From positions 6,200,001 through 6,264,000 of the forward strand of contig NC_079490.1 in NCBI RefSeq assembly GCF_020520425.1: 64,000 bases of DNA, in the 5' to 3' direction. Shown here piece by piece: positions 10,365-21,540 of this stretch. Both the position numbers and the translations under genes were made by a program. The notes beneath the pieces were generated by a model, which saw nothing but the letters and a program-made list of their open reading frames with translations, ran no database searches and was not told where the DNA came from. Source of the stretch: Spinacia oleracea. Taxonomy: Eukaryota > Streptophyta > Magnoliopsida > Caryophyllales > Amaranthaceae. Each line of letters starts with the position of its first letter. Within the stretch, counting starts at the first letter, position 1.

Positions 10365-12991
10365 TGTAATACCCCGAATTTTTAAAACTTGATTAACTAT
10401 GCCTAATTATTTTTATTTAGCTTAAAATCGTTTTAAATCCTAAATTCGAACTTTATTTTAATTAACAAAGTTTTATTTCACTTGAATTTTTAATATTGTT
10501 ACGCGATTTATATTTAGATTTTATAATTTAATTTCAGATTTACGAGCTCAAGCTACTTTTTTTAAATCTTAATTATTTCATAATTTCGGATTTAAATAAT
10601 TATTTCGAAACATTCTTAATTTATTCGAAAACTAAATTTATTTTATGTTGTCAATAGTTTAAGGAATTATTTCAAAAATTAAGGATTTCTATTTTGTTTA
10701 CCCATTTCCTAAAATAACAACTAAAATTCTGAAATTTACCTATTCTAAGATTATAACAATATACTCATTCTCACTCAAAGCCAAAATGCATATTGTTCTT
10801 CTGCTCTTCTCTCACGTGTCAACCAAAACAAGGAGCATACAAAATTTTCTTACTTTCTTGACTCCTTTTTCTCCCTAAATCAGTCCAAGTTCATTTCCTT
10901 GGTCTCCAAGTACTACATCTTTTTCCTAACTCTACTACCATGGTGAGCTCATGAATTATGTCAATGGAATCACCTTGACCCCATAAATAGAAGAGAAATC
11001 TGCTCCCTGATTACCCAACAATTCAGTAGGATCTATTCAGCCAAACTCTCAAATTCTCCAGCTCGATCTTTCTCTGTTTCGAGCAACAACCACCACCAAC
11101 GCCACCTTGTGGTCACCGCAAATACCCCCGCATCCCCTGCCTCCCCTCCCCTGTTCGTACTCCCTCTCCCTTTCCCTTTTTGTTCCGCCACCGCAAGACC
11201 AACCACCATCATCACCCAATATCGGCCCACCATTCCCAGCCACCCTCACCGCCTATACACCTTTTGTCGCCACCCATAATCGACCGGAAACACCTGTTTC
11301 CCTGCTTTCCCCTATTCGCTCGACCGCCTCCCCTCCCTTGCTGTTTCACCGCCGCGAAACCACCACCACCACCGACTCTCCGGCGCGTCCCTGCTGCGCC
11401 GCCCAGCCAGCCACCCTTGCCTCCCTTCTTCTTCCTCTGCTCCTCCTTCGTGCCCTGCCCCTCCCCTGTTCTCGTCCTCCCCTGCCCCGTGTTCCCTTTC
11501 CAGAAAACCAAGGAAATCAGGTTTCAATAATTGAAACTTGATTTATTCTCCCAAGCCAACTTGAATTGGCCCATTTTAATTGTTTTGACTTTTGGGTAAG
11601 TTATACCAAAATTTCAGATTCTCCTACTTATGAATATTTAATAAAGCATTATAATATAATTATTTACTAATAAATCATTTATTATTAGATGGGAAAATAT
11701 ATTTAATTATTGATTTTACTAAAATAAATTACTAGCTTTATTTAGCAAAAACGAAATTTAAATAATATTCATATAAAATCTATTTATGAAATATGAATTT
11801 CGTTTTTAATTAAATTTTGATTAATATTTTCGTTAAAACTATGAAATTGTAATTTTTATTCGTAAATTCAATTATTTATAAACTTATTATAAAGTATTAA
11901 TTTTAAAATATTAATCGTTTAACAACTAATTGAATGATTTAATATCCCGAAAGAAATCAGACTTGGAACTCAGGAAGAACGGTCCATCAAACAGGAAATA
12001 TAAACTACGGTTGAGGTAACATCTATTGCTAACACCCACAATCCCCTTATGAAATGTGTTTTATGAGATTATGAAATATGTTTATAATGATATGCTTTTA
12101 TTGGATTGTGGGATATGAAATGTATTTATAAAGTGTGCTTTATGAATGATGACATTTAAATGTGTTTATGAATGATTTTATAAGAATGATGTTTATGAGT
12201 TATGAATAAGATACGAAACATGATAAATAAAAGTGTAACAGGTTCTGGAAGTTAGTGGGGTTACTATTTCTAGGTCGTGCACGTACCGCCGTACCGCGGG
12301 ACACCCAACAAGGGAGAGTGCTCCTTGAGGGTTACCGCAAGCTAAAAGAGAAACTATTTAGGTACGGGCGTATGTCCAACAAGGGAGAGTGCTCCTTGAG
12401 GACTATCGCAAGGTGGGAGACGTCCCGCAAGGCTAACTTGTCAGTTACCAAGTAAAATGAAGGTTTTATGAAAGATAATGGGAACTACTAAAGTTTCAAG
12501 TTATAAATGATGTTTTATTATAATGCATTTATGAAAGTGTTTTACTATATTCTATTCTCCCTGATTGCAAAGTAAATAAAATGAATTGAAATGAGTTTAC
12601 GCTGTTAGGGTAGTATATTACTGGGCCCCGACTCACGATGTTGCTTTTGTTTTAGGTACGAAGAAGATCATGGGATGCCTTAGAGTGAGGATGCAACCAT
12701 CAAATTCACGATCGATGTTTAGTAAAGATAACTATGCCATTAGTAATAAAGGGATGTATTAATTAAATTATAAGTTTGATTTCATGATTTGAGTTAGATT
12801 TTAATATTAATGTTTAATCAATGCTAGAAGTATTTATTAATAAAGTTTATTTAGTGATTTAAAAAGGTTATGTCGCCTTGTATTTCCCACGAGGGAGATA
12901 CGGCATGTGACGCTCCGACTAAATTAGGGTTTCCGCTGCTAATTAAAGATAATTAACCTAATTAATGGTGTTTAGAAGTCGGGGTGTTACA
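10365..12991 (+). repeat. Solo LTR (2.6 kb) inserted in element B, likely Ty3/gypsy type
   Basis: A 2,627-bp block beginning tgtaataccccgaat and ending tcggggtgttaca, so its ends start TG, finish CA and are inverted relative to each other. It is flanked by a perfect 5-bp duplication, gggat, at 10,360-10,364 and 12,992-12,996. No internal gag-pol lies between, so it is a solo LTR left by recombination. The 'tgtaataccccg/cggggtgttaca' termini and large size are common in plant Ty3/gypsy LTRs. A pyrimidine-rich, GC-richer stretch (11,100-11,510) gives long but low-complexity frames on both strands. About 12,270-12,430 contains an imperfect internal duplication (caacaagggagagtgctcc twice). Confidence 0.85.
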
Positions 12992-12999
12992 GGGATGGG

Positions 13000-13500
13000 A
13001 CTCAAATGGATGCTCAGAAACAAGGTTGATGAACATGGAACTATAGTCAGGAACAAAGCAAGGTTAGTTTTAAATGCCATAATCAACAGGTGGGTACTAA
13101 TTTCAAAGAAACTTTTGCTCCTGTTGAAAGATTAAAAACCATAAGAACCTTATTTGTTTTTGCAGCCTTTATGGAAATTAAGTTGTACCAAATGGACGTC
13201 AAAAAAGCTTCCCTAAATTAATATTTAGAAGAAGACGTCTATGTGGAACAACCTCCCGATTTTAAAAATCCTGAATTTTCAAACCACATTTATAAGCTTG
13301 ACAAAGCTCACTATGGGTTAAAGCAAGCTACTATATCGTGGTACGAAATCTTATCTAAATTCCTTCTGAAAAATAATTTTAAACGAAAAACCTTATTTTT
13401 AAAATCAAAAGGAACTGACTCACTAGTTGTACAAATTTACGCTGATAATATATTATTTGGTGCAACTAATGAAAGTATGTGCAAGGATCTTAAAAAGTAA
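13000..13500 (+). pseudogene. Reverse-transcriptase scraps of element B
   Basis: Short translated stretches resemble the copia reverse transcriptase region: LYQMDVK, then YKLDKAHYGLKQA and YADNILF in the place of YVDDILF. The region is decayed and not expressible. It continues element B on the far side of the solo LTR. Confidence 0.75.
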
Positions 13501-15845
13501 ACAAGCAGAGAGAAGCACGAGAAAATGAGACTGAAACTCGGAACGATCAAACTAATATAAGGAAGCAAGAAAATCATCTCAAGGTATTACTTTAACATTA
13601 TACGCATGACTTCGATAAATATTCAAATTTTTGTAAATATTGAAATACTGAAATGAATTTACATTAAATGCATGCCTTCTTAATACTGAAATGAAATGAT
13701 ATGAAATGTAAATATAAATGAACACTAATAAAGTAATGAGTAATAAGCCTCGCATATGCATTTTTGTGCGAAAGAATAGCTGAAGTTTACCATCGTTACG
13801 GATCAACCCACAAAATGAAAGTGCATAATATATAATTACGTAAACACCAAATAATATGAGATGCAATATTTAATTGTTCCAGAAACAGGTTATTTGTTAT
13901 ATCATTCCTAGATCCTCTTAATATTTTATTTTTTTCTGTTATTATCATCATTATCTTTATTTCCTCCCTTTATTATTTTTTTCATTTTATTATTTTTTTT
14001 CCTTTTCTCGTCCTCTCGACAATCAAATTTTTTTGTTCCGTTACTTTAATTCTTTTTTTTTCCTCCTCTTTTAAATTTTATCTTTTACCACATATATATA
14101 CATCAATCCTAAAACTCTCCTAATCATATTAATCCTCAAATTCTTCTAGTTCCCAACAATTAAGAAACTAATGAAAACAATCCCAATGGATCTCAATTAC
14201 TCAAACACCACACCCACAAATACACGTTTATCCCCACCTCCTTGTACCTCTCTCATAATCTATTCCCCACCACTCCATACTCCTTCACCAACAAAGGTGA
14301 GAACAAGTATCAACACAAATCTGACAAACAAAAGAAAAATAAACTCTACCTCATCAATCCCCATGGAAACCTCACCACTCCAAACCCCTGAAAGAACCCA
14401 ACCGTTTGGAATCACCCTTTACCCAATACCGGCGAAGAGTCCCACCGGAAACAATAGTGGCGCTTCGCAAGGGGAAGGAGTAGTCGGTCGAACACCGGGG
14501 GAAGTGGAAAGTGGGCGGTGGTCGGAAAAGGAGGCGGCGAATGTCCTCTCGTCCAAGAAGGTTTATTTGGTTGAAGGTGTTGTAATAAATAAGATTGACT
14601 TGGACCGAATCGGTCAGTAGTGAGGAGGATGTAAGTGAAAAGGAGGAAGAGTCTGTAAAAGTTAAGAAAGTGAAAAGGGTAGAGGAAAAGGTGAAAAAGG
14701 GTGTTCCTAAATCACCTACAGGAGGGAGAAGGAGTATGTGGATTGCTACTAAAGGACCAAAAATTATTAGTCCTTCTGCATATGTTGATATATCCTGTGA
14801 TGATGAGGATGAAGAGGGGGAACAAGGAGAGGAGGCCATTAATATTGAAAATAAAGAGAAGGAACAAGCATCCCAACCCAAGGATGTTGTTCCTAATCCT
14901 AGAGTAGTACCTGTTCCTCCCCTACAACTGTTCCTGTTGGTTTTACTGGTTTTGGTGGCTTTCATTTTTTTGCTAGTTCCTCTAGTTCCTTGGAATCACA
15001 TAAGGATCCCTCGATTGAGGAACTCAAGGAGCAGGTTGGTCAGCTTAAGGAAATAATGGATAGGATGTTAGATGTACAGGAAGGCACAAATGCAAGGATT
15101 GTTCAGTTACAGGCACAGGTCGGCGTTTTAGTGTCAGTAATCCAGGAAATGGGATCCGGTTTGCATCAATTCAACACTCAAGTCACTACGAGTTCCCCTA
15201 CTATTTTTCAGAAACTTGAGACTGATCCTTTCACCCCCTAAGCCCGATCCTCTACTTTGATTGTTCCTTTGGTTTATTATCTGTTTGGAACTTTTTCTTT
15301 TTTTTTTTCTTTTTGGTATGTAACCCTCTGTTGGGAAACATCTATTTTATTTTTTAACCTGTGGAACATTAACTAACGCATCTCTTAAACTTGGTTGCTT
15401 TATTTAAATATATATTATGTTTACGATTAATTGTGCATGTTGAAACTTAACTTTGAGGCTAACTTAGTTTGTCAAACGTTGATCGTGGGGCGCTATGAAT
15501 ATTATATTGTTGCCTTGTATTTTTTTTTTGTTAATGCCAACAGGGGGAAAAGAATGCAAACTTTCTTAGTGCATGTTTCCATGTATCTCATTAACTCTCT
15601 TCTCACTGTAAGTTTTTTTTTACGTTCATTTTTTTGAATTGTTTTTCTTCTTCGTATTTTAATTGTTTTTCTTCTTCGTATATAATCAAAAAATTTAAAG
15701 TGTATTTTCTTTATTTTTTTGTTATTTTATATTAAACTATTTATTTAATTTAATTGTACTTGAATGCTTGTTTAGTATTGCAAATACGTTTGATCTCTTT
15801 CGGAAAAAGTTTGCTTATGTAGTCATCACAAAAAAGGGGGAATAT
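13501..15845 (+). other. 3' internal region of element B, with proline-rich and coiled-coil-like coding scraps
   Basis: AT-rich spacer (13.5-14.15 kb) is followed by broken coding-like sequence (about 14,171-15,240): a Pro/Thr/Ser-rich stretch, a Glu/Lys-rich stretch and a final stretch with heptad-like spacing (SIEELKEQVGQLKEIMDRM). In intact SIRE-lineage elements an extra frame of uncertain role lies here between RNase H and the 3' LTR. I infer the same from position only. 15,241-15,830 is T-rich noncoding sequence leading to the polypurine tract. Confidence 0.5.
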
Positions 15846-17293
15846 TGTTGATTCTGAGTTTTGATGATGACAACGCAAACTTCCTAATTATTGTTTAAGT
15901 GTGTTATTGTAATGCTAAGTTAGGGAGTGCCAGAGTTGGACAAACTAAGCATGTGGAACAAACACCAAGCAATATAAGGAGCTCCTAAAGAATCGATCAG
16001 TTTGCAAATGTTATCAATGTTTGATCCTCAGGAATTTGATCCTCAAGAAGTTGATCCTCAAGAGGTTGATCCTCAAAGAGGTTGATCCTCAAATAGGTTG
16101 ATACTCAAAGAAGGTTGATCCTCAAAGAAGGTTGATCCTCAAGATGGTTGATCCTAAAGTTGGTTGATCCTCAATGTGGTTGATCCTCAATGTGGTTGAT
16201 CCTCAAAGTGTCTGATCCTCAACGGTTAATCCTAAACAAGTTATTAAGGGTGTTCCTCATATATTATGAGGATCATCAAAGTTCCGGAGAAGGAACAATG
16301 CATGAAGCGTTCGAGCAAAGCTTCAAAAGGTGCGAACATGAAAGCTACAACAAATGAGTTTATGTTTAGATTTTATGTAAGCATTTTAATATTGTTTATG
16401 CATAATATGGAACAAAAGGAACACGTACGTTTTAATATGTTTTGAGAAAATAGTTTATGTAAATAAAATAAAGTTTTATAAAGGAAAAATCTTTGGAAAA
16501 TAAATAAAACGATTTTAATAAAATCAACATTGGATTCTGATTCAGAATTCCTTGTTTTCCAAGAAAAGGTTTTACTTGTTCCTAAAACTACTCCCACTAT
16601 TTTCTCTGAAATGAACGTGTTAAAAGTGATTTGCAAAGTCTCCCTGTTTCTCTCAATCAACGTGCACGTTACTGCTCCCAGTAACTGTTAATGGCAGTTG
16701 AGGGGAACATGGGAAACTGACGTTCTTCTATAAAAGGAAAAGAATTTTCATTTCTCAAATCACAACTGACAATGTGCAATATTTCTAAAGAACTTAAGAG
16801 TTTTTATAAAAGTCAATTTGCAAAAGAGCGTGTTCCTAAAGTTCCTTTAGTGTACATAAGTTTTATTAAATACTAGAGTTTACATAGTTCGAGTTGTAAT
16901 TGTGGGGTTAATGATCGAGTGATCCTTGAGTTGTGGGGTTAAGGATCAAGTGATCCTTGAGTTTTGAGTGTAAGGGTTGAGTGATCCTTAAAGTGACTTA
17001 GAGTCAAGTCAGCGAGAGAGTGTGAAAGGAGCAAACACAGTAATCAACGGGGACTGTTGTGAGGAACTCGTGTTCAAGTGGAACTCGAGTTGTTGAGTGT
17101 ATTGTATTCGAGGCATTGCAATATATAAAGAGGTTGAGGTTTTCCTTCTTGATTAGCGTCAAGAAGGTTCCTCATTTTCACATTCTTCTTGTTATTGATC
17201 GTTGTTCCTTTAACGTTTAAATTCTGCAAGAAACGTAATAAGTTCCTCAAAACAATTTACCTCCCTCTTGTTAGTGTTCCTACTGAACTATCA
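15846..17293 (+). repeat. 3' LTR of element B
   Basis: A 1,448-bp LTR starting tgttgattctgagttttg right after the polypurine tract and ending gaactatca. It contains 'tgatgatgacaa' near its start, a familiar SIRE/Maximus LTR signature. The segment from 16,697 matches 7,686-8,296. Flanking sequence after it is gtatc; the partner duplication is off the window. Confidence 0.88.
16018..16240 (+). repeat. 'ttgatcctcaa' short tandem repeat in LTR B
   Basis: About fourteen imperfect units of 12-18 bp built on 'gttgatcctcaa' with variable A/G spacers run in tandem. A weaker echo, 'gatcgagtgatccttgagt', recurs twice at about 16,912-16,960. This is an LTR subrepeat, not a CRISPR array: spacers are short and low in complexity. 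Confidence 0.85.
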
Positions 17294-17607
17294 GTATCCA
17301 ATTATTATTTTAACCAATTAAATTCATTGAGTTATTTAGTCTCTCACACTTTTCCATTGAGACATTAATTAATTTATTTATTTTCCCAATATTAGAATTT
17401 TGATAAAAGTTAAAATATTATAAATAAACGTAATTTGCCTAGTTTAAATAAAAAAAATAGAGGAATCTCAATGACATTAATTAATCGTTAAAACGTGTGA
17501 AATATTCAAAACGTAAAAAACAAAAAGAGACGGAGGGCATCCCCAATTTGCACCTAGGAATTGGGATCGTTTCAACTTCCAAAATGTGAATCGTCAAAAG
17601 GTGTTAC
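17294..17607. other. AT-rich spacer between copia B and the hAT pair
   Basis: No gene or RNA seen. It holds two opposed copies of 'gacattaattaat' (near 17,362 and 17,473), which may be the remains of a small inverted-repeat element. Confidence 0.5.
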
Positions 17608-20600
17608 TAGGGGTGTAAATGAGCCGAGCCTGCTCGCGAACTATTCGATGCTCGACTCGTCAAAGAGGTATTTATGCTTAAGTCATCGCTTCAAATCCGA
17701 TAACGCTTTCGGTCAAAGCTCGACTCGAGCGGGCTCGACTCGAGCTCGGGTTCGGCTCGAGATCTTAACGAGCCAATCCCGAGCTACCCTTGGCTCGGCT
17801 CGAAAGCTCGTGAGCAAGCTCGAGTTTTTTTTTAATATTAATATTTGTAAAATAATTTAATATAAAATAATTTAACCAAAATAATTATTATTTACAAAGC
17901 TACTAAATGTCTAGATTTCTAGATACATCTTATAAAACTATAAAGTACAAATATATGGGCTTTTGGGAATTGGGATTTGGGACCAAAAAAAAATTTAAAA
18001 AAAAATCATTTAAACAAAGTAACTTAACGTCACTTTCACTAATCACTAATTCACTATACTCCTCAAATCTCAACCTCACATTTTCGCACTCACACAGTCA
18101 CGCAAGAACCCTAGCCGCGAGGCCCGCGACGACACACCCAAATACCCAATTTCTTGTCTAGCTATTTCACGTTTCCACCTCCGACGATCGACGGCTGACG
18201 ACTTTACGAGATCCGTCGACCGTCGACCCGGCCCCCTCTATCCATGGCTGGTAAGTTATTCCCTCTCTTAAGTTTTTCTTAGGAAGTTTTAATTTATAAT
18301 ATGTTTTGTACTAGTATAGTAGTATCTGCAAATCTTAATCATTTGGTATTTATGTAATGTTCTGTGACTGTTTTTTTTGGAGAAATAACCGTTTAGTCTG
18401 GATTTATGGTCAATTTTTAGGTGCTAAATAGTCGATTATTGTGGATTGTGGTCAATTTTAAGGTGTTTTTAGTTGATTTGTTATTATTGTTTGTTTCTTG
18501 AATTTGGTAGTGTGGTTAGAAGTTATTTTGGTTGTCGAAATTGTGTTATTGAATCTGTTCTGCTAATTAAAAACGAATCTGTTATTTTGAATTGGCTACT
18601 GCTAGAATGACTTAGTTTCTTTGATATAATGAGTTAATGACATAGTCAGCGACTCAGTGTATGTAATACATTCTAATAAATGTTTTCTACAGATGACTCT
18701 AGTTGTGCAGCACCATTATCAACACCTTGTTCTTCTACACCTACGGTAGAAGCATTTTTTGAACCTCTTGATGAAGATATGCCAGACGATGATGAATTGG
18801 AGGACAATGCTGAAGAAGAAGCACCAGATACCACCCCTACAGACACAGTAGACGAAAATCTAACCCAAGGTACAAAGAGAGCAAGGAGGTCTGAGGTGTG
18901 GAAGGATTTGGAGGATCCATTTGTCTTAAGAGGGTTAAGAAAAACTCGATGTAAGTATTGTAAAAAAATTCTTAGCCTTCCAAAATCTGGTTGCACCAGT
19001 CATTTAAACCGTCATCTGAAAACTTGTCCACAAAAATTATTGAAGCAACAAACTTTACTGAATTTTTTGCCATCTAATAAAAGTGCGGGTCCACTTGACT
19101 CTGGGTTTGTTAGTGCTATACATAATGGTAAGCTTGATATGCTTATCATGAGAGAAGGGGTTGCAAATTGGATTGTCATGCATGAGAAACCCTTTTCTGT
19201 TGTGGAAGAAGTAGGGTTTAATATGATGTTAAAGAGGGGAATACCACAGTGGACTAGTGTTTCACGTCAAACTATAAAAACTGATGCATTTAAAGTATAT
19301 GAGGTTGAAAAAAAGAAGTTGAAAGACACTTTGAAGAAGGTTGATAGGATCTCTTTAACCACTGATCTATGGCGTTCAAGACCACAAAAGATTGAGTACA
19401 TGGTTCTTACTGGTCATTTTGTTGATCGGGATTGGAAACTACAAAAGCGAGTCTTGAGTTTTGTACACGTACCTCCTCCTAGAAAAGGAAAAGACATAGC
19501 AAATTGCATATTTAGGTGCTTAAAGGAGTGGGAAATTGAAAACAAAGTAAGTGTTTATTTATCCATTTACAAATATATGTTTTACTAATTTTATATTTGA
19601 AAACATAGCTACTGATTAGATTGATAACTTTTTTTTTTTGTTTCTTTCTCTCTTTTAGGTCTTCACGGTATCAGTTGATAATGCCAGTGCAAATGATTCA
19701 TGCATACAAATTATGAAGGATACGTTCTCACTAACTAAGAGGTTAGTATGTGGTGGAAAATTGTTCCATGTTCGGTGTTGTGCGCATATTCTTAATATTA
19801 TGGTCCAGCATGGTCTAAAGCAAGTCAAAACCATCATTAAGAATGTCCATGATTCTGTGGAATACCTCAATGGGAGTGAGGCAAGATTGAAAAAGTTCAC
19901 TGAGCTTGTCCAACAATTCAATCTCAAGGAAAGGAGATTAGTTCTTGAGTGCAAGACTCGATGGAATTCAACTTATGATATGTTAGCTTGTGCAATCAAG
20001 TTCAAGGAGGTATTTTCTAGACTTGCTTTAGAGGATAACGATTATGTTTATTGTCCTAGTGCTGATGATTGGATTAAAATTGAGAAATTGATAAAGATCT
20101 TAAAGGTTTTTTATTGTACTACCAACATTATCTCAGGCTCTGAATATCCAACTTCTAATTTGTTTCTCTCGGAGGTCTACTACATTAAGAAAATGTTGGA
20201 TAGTAATGCTAATTCCCCTGATGTTTTTGTTAAAGATATGGTTAAAAACATGAAAGAAAGGTTTGATAAGTATTGGGGTGAATGTAATTTGATCATGGCT
20301 TTAGGTGGGTTGTTAGATCCTCGTGTTAAGATGAAGGTTGTTGAAATTACTTTTCCTACCATGTTTGCTTCAGATAAAGTTAGGGAGAATATAAATAAAG
20401 TTAAAGATACTCTGATTGAATTGTATGATGAGTATCTCAATATGTATCCTCCTTTAGTGGAGGAATTTGGTGAATGTGGAAATGGAACGTCAAATGTTGA
20501 AGAAGATGACCTTTATGCGATGTCTAGAATTATACAAGTTGTGAGAATTGGGGAAACATCTCAACCTAAGAAATCAGAAGTGGAGTTGTATTTTGAGGAA

Positions 20601-21540
20601 GAAACCTTTGTTGTTGAAGGAAATAGCCCAAATAAGTTTGATGTTTTACAATGGTGGAAGGAAAGGTCTTCAAAATATCGCATTTTGTCTAAATTGGCTG
20701 CCGATATCTTAGCTGTTCCTATTACAACTGTTGCTTCCGAGGCTACTTTTAGTGCTGGAAGTCGTGTTATTGATTCTTATCGAGCATCATTACTTCCCGA
20801 GACCGTGCAAATGTTGATTTGCACAGGAGATTGGTGTAGGTCCCGTTATGGAGTGCAAAGAAAGAACAAAGTAAGATGGAAAATGTTTTTTTTTATGTCT
20901 TTTCTGTTTTATATGTACTTAACTAATTAATTTTATAATATGTACAGAGTATTGAAGAGGATGAACCAAAGGAAATCATTCTTCCTATTCCTTAGGTTAC
21001 TTTTCCCTCACTCCTTTTCGTTAATCTTTATATTACTTAGTTTTTATAATGACTATATGTTGACTTTTTTGTGTAGGTTTTTCGGAAAAAAACATGAAAA
21101 TAGGAGCAAGAAGGCGTTTGTTTTAATTTTATGGAACCTTTGATGTTGTATTGATGAATCATGTATAATTTTATTAATTTTACATTTGAATTTGAGACCA
21201 AATTTTATTGTTTGAACGTTAAATTTTTTTTTAGTTATTTTGTGTAAGACATTTTTTGTTTTAGGCTATATAAAGACTGGAAAACAGGTTGAAAACAGAT
21301 TGTTAAATTACATATCGTTGTTGTGTACTTGTGTTAAGGCTGCTGGATAACAGGTACTTCGAGCCGAGCTTCGAGCTTCGAGCCGAGCTCGAGCTCGATT
21401 AAAAAATTTCGAGCTCGAGCTCGAGCCCAATGTTACAGGCTCGTCGAGCTTCGAGCTCGAGCCGAGACGCAGCTCACAGGTTTCGAGCTCGAGCCGAGCT
21501 TGCCTAAGCTCGGTCTCGGCTCGGCTCATTAACACCCCTA
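17608..21540 (+). mobile_element. Ac-like hAT transposon, copy 1 (structurally complete)
   Basis: A 3,933-bp DNA transposon. The ends are a 23-bp inverted repeat with one mismatch (taggggtgtaaatgagccg / cggctcattaacaccccta). Subterminal regions on both sides are packed with 'gagctcgagc' words, as is usual for transposase-binding regions of hAT elements. It encodes one spliced transposase on the + strand. Its 3' terminus is fused directly to the 5' terminus of copy 2, sharing the dinucleotide TA. Compared with copy 2 it has a 42-bp extra segment at 17,666-17,707. No clear 8-bp target duplication flanks the pair. Confidence 0.93.
18244..20995 (+). CDS. hAT (Ac-like) transposase, copy 1, four exons
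   Basis: Exon model 18244-18250, 18693-19546, 19659-20870 and 20948-20995, all with GT/AG junctions, gives 706 residues and a stop. Exon 1 supplies only ATG GCT G, joining in frame at the 'ttctacag' acceptor. A BED zinc finger is visible (C89, C92, H106, H110) after an acidic N-terminus. The hAT catalytic acids appear as D227 (LTTDLW), D294 ([10 protein letters not shown]) and E648 (ASEATFS). The CxxH motif (CCAH) and the C-terminal dimerisation region ([13 protein letters not shown]) are present. The protein would bind the element's ends and cut and paste it. All key residues and junctions look intact, so it could be functional. An alternative start at 18,680 would skip exon 1. Confidence 0.88.

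Larger units (their letters stand above)
7686..17293 (+). mobile_element. SIRE-like Ty1/copia retrotransposon B, broken; hosts element A and a solo LTR
   Basis: Remnant of a large copia element. The 3' end of its 5' LTR resumes after element A, followed by 'ttggtatcagagcaggatct', a primer-binding region typical of SIRE/Maximus elements. Then come a gag with a zinc knuckle, a repeat-rich region, scraps of reverse transcriptase, a low-complexity region in the place where SIRE elements carry an extra env-like frame, a polypurine tract (aaaaaaggggg) and a 1,448-bp 3' LTR (tgttgattctgag...actatca). It is broken in many places. Comparing the shared LTR parts by eye gives about 5% difference, or roughly 2-4 million years at commonly used plant rates. 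Confidence 0.88.

Noticed and set aside
11033-11541. Overlapping Pro/Ser-rich and Gly-rich frames
   Set aside because: Simple pyrimidine-rich sequence inside the solo LTR opens several frames at once. No coding signature.
14171-15241. Possible host gene for a Pro-rich, coiled-coil protein
   Set aside because: It lies between gag/pol scraps and the 3' LTR of element B, in broken frames, so it is explained as the element's own 3' internal region.
16018-16240. Regular repeats resembling a CRISPR array
   Set aside because: Units are 12-18 bp with low-complexity spacing and lie in a plant LTR. CRISPR arrays do not apply here.
18673-18996. Minus-strand frame with Ser-rich sequence
   Set aside because: It is antisense to the transposase N-terminus. 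Acidic codons read in reverse give Ser-rich sequence.
21308-21535. Minus-strand frame rich in Arg, Glu and Ser at the hAT end (also at 25,201-25,572)
   Set aside because: Produced by the 'gagctcgagc' subterminal repeats of the hAT element.
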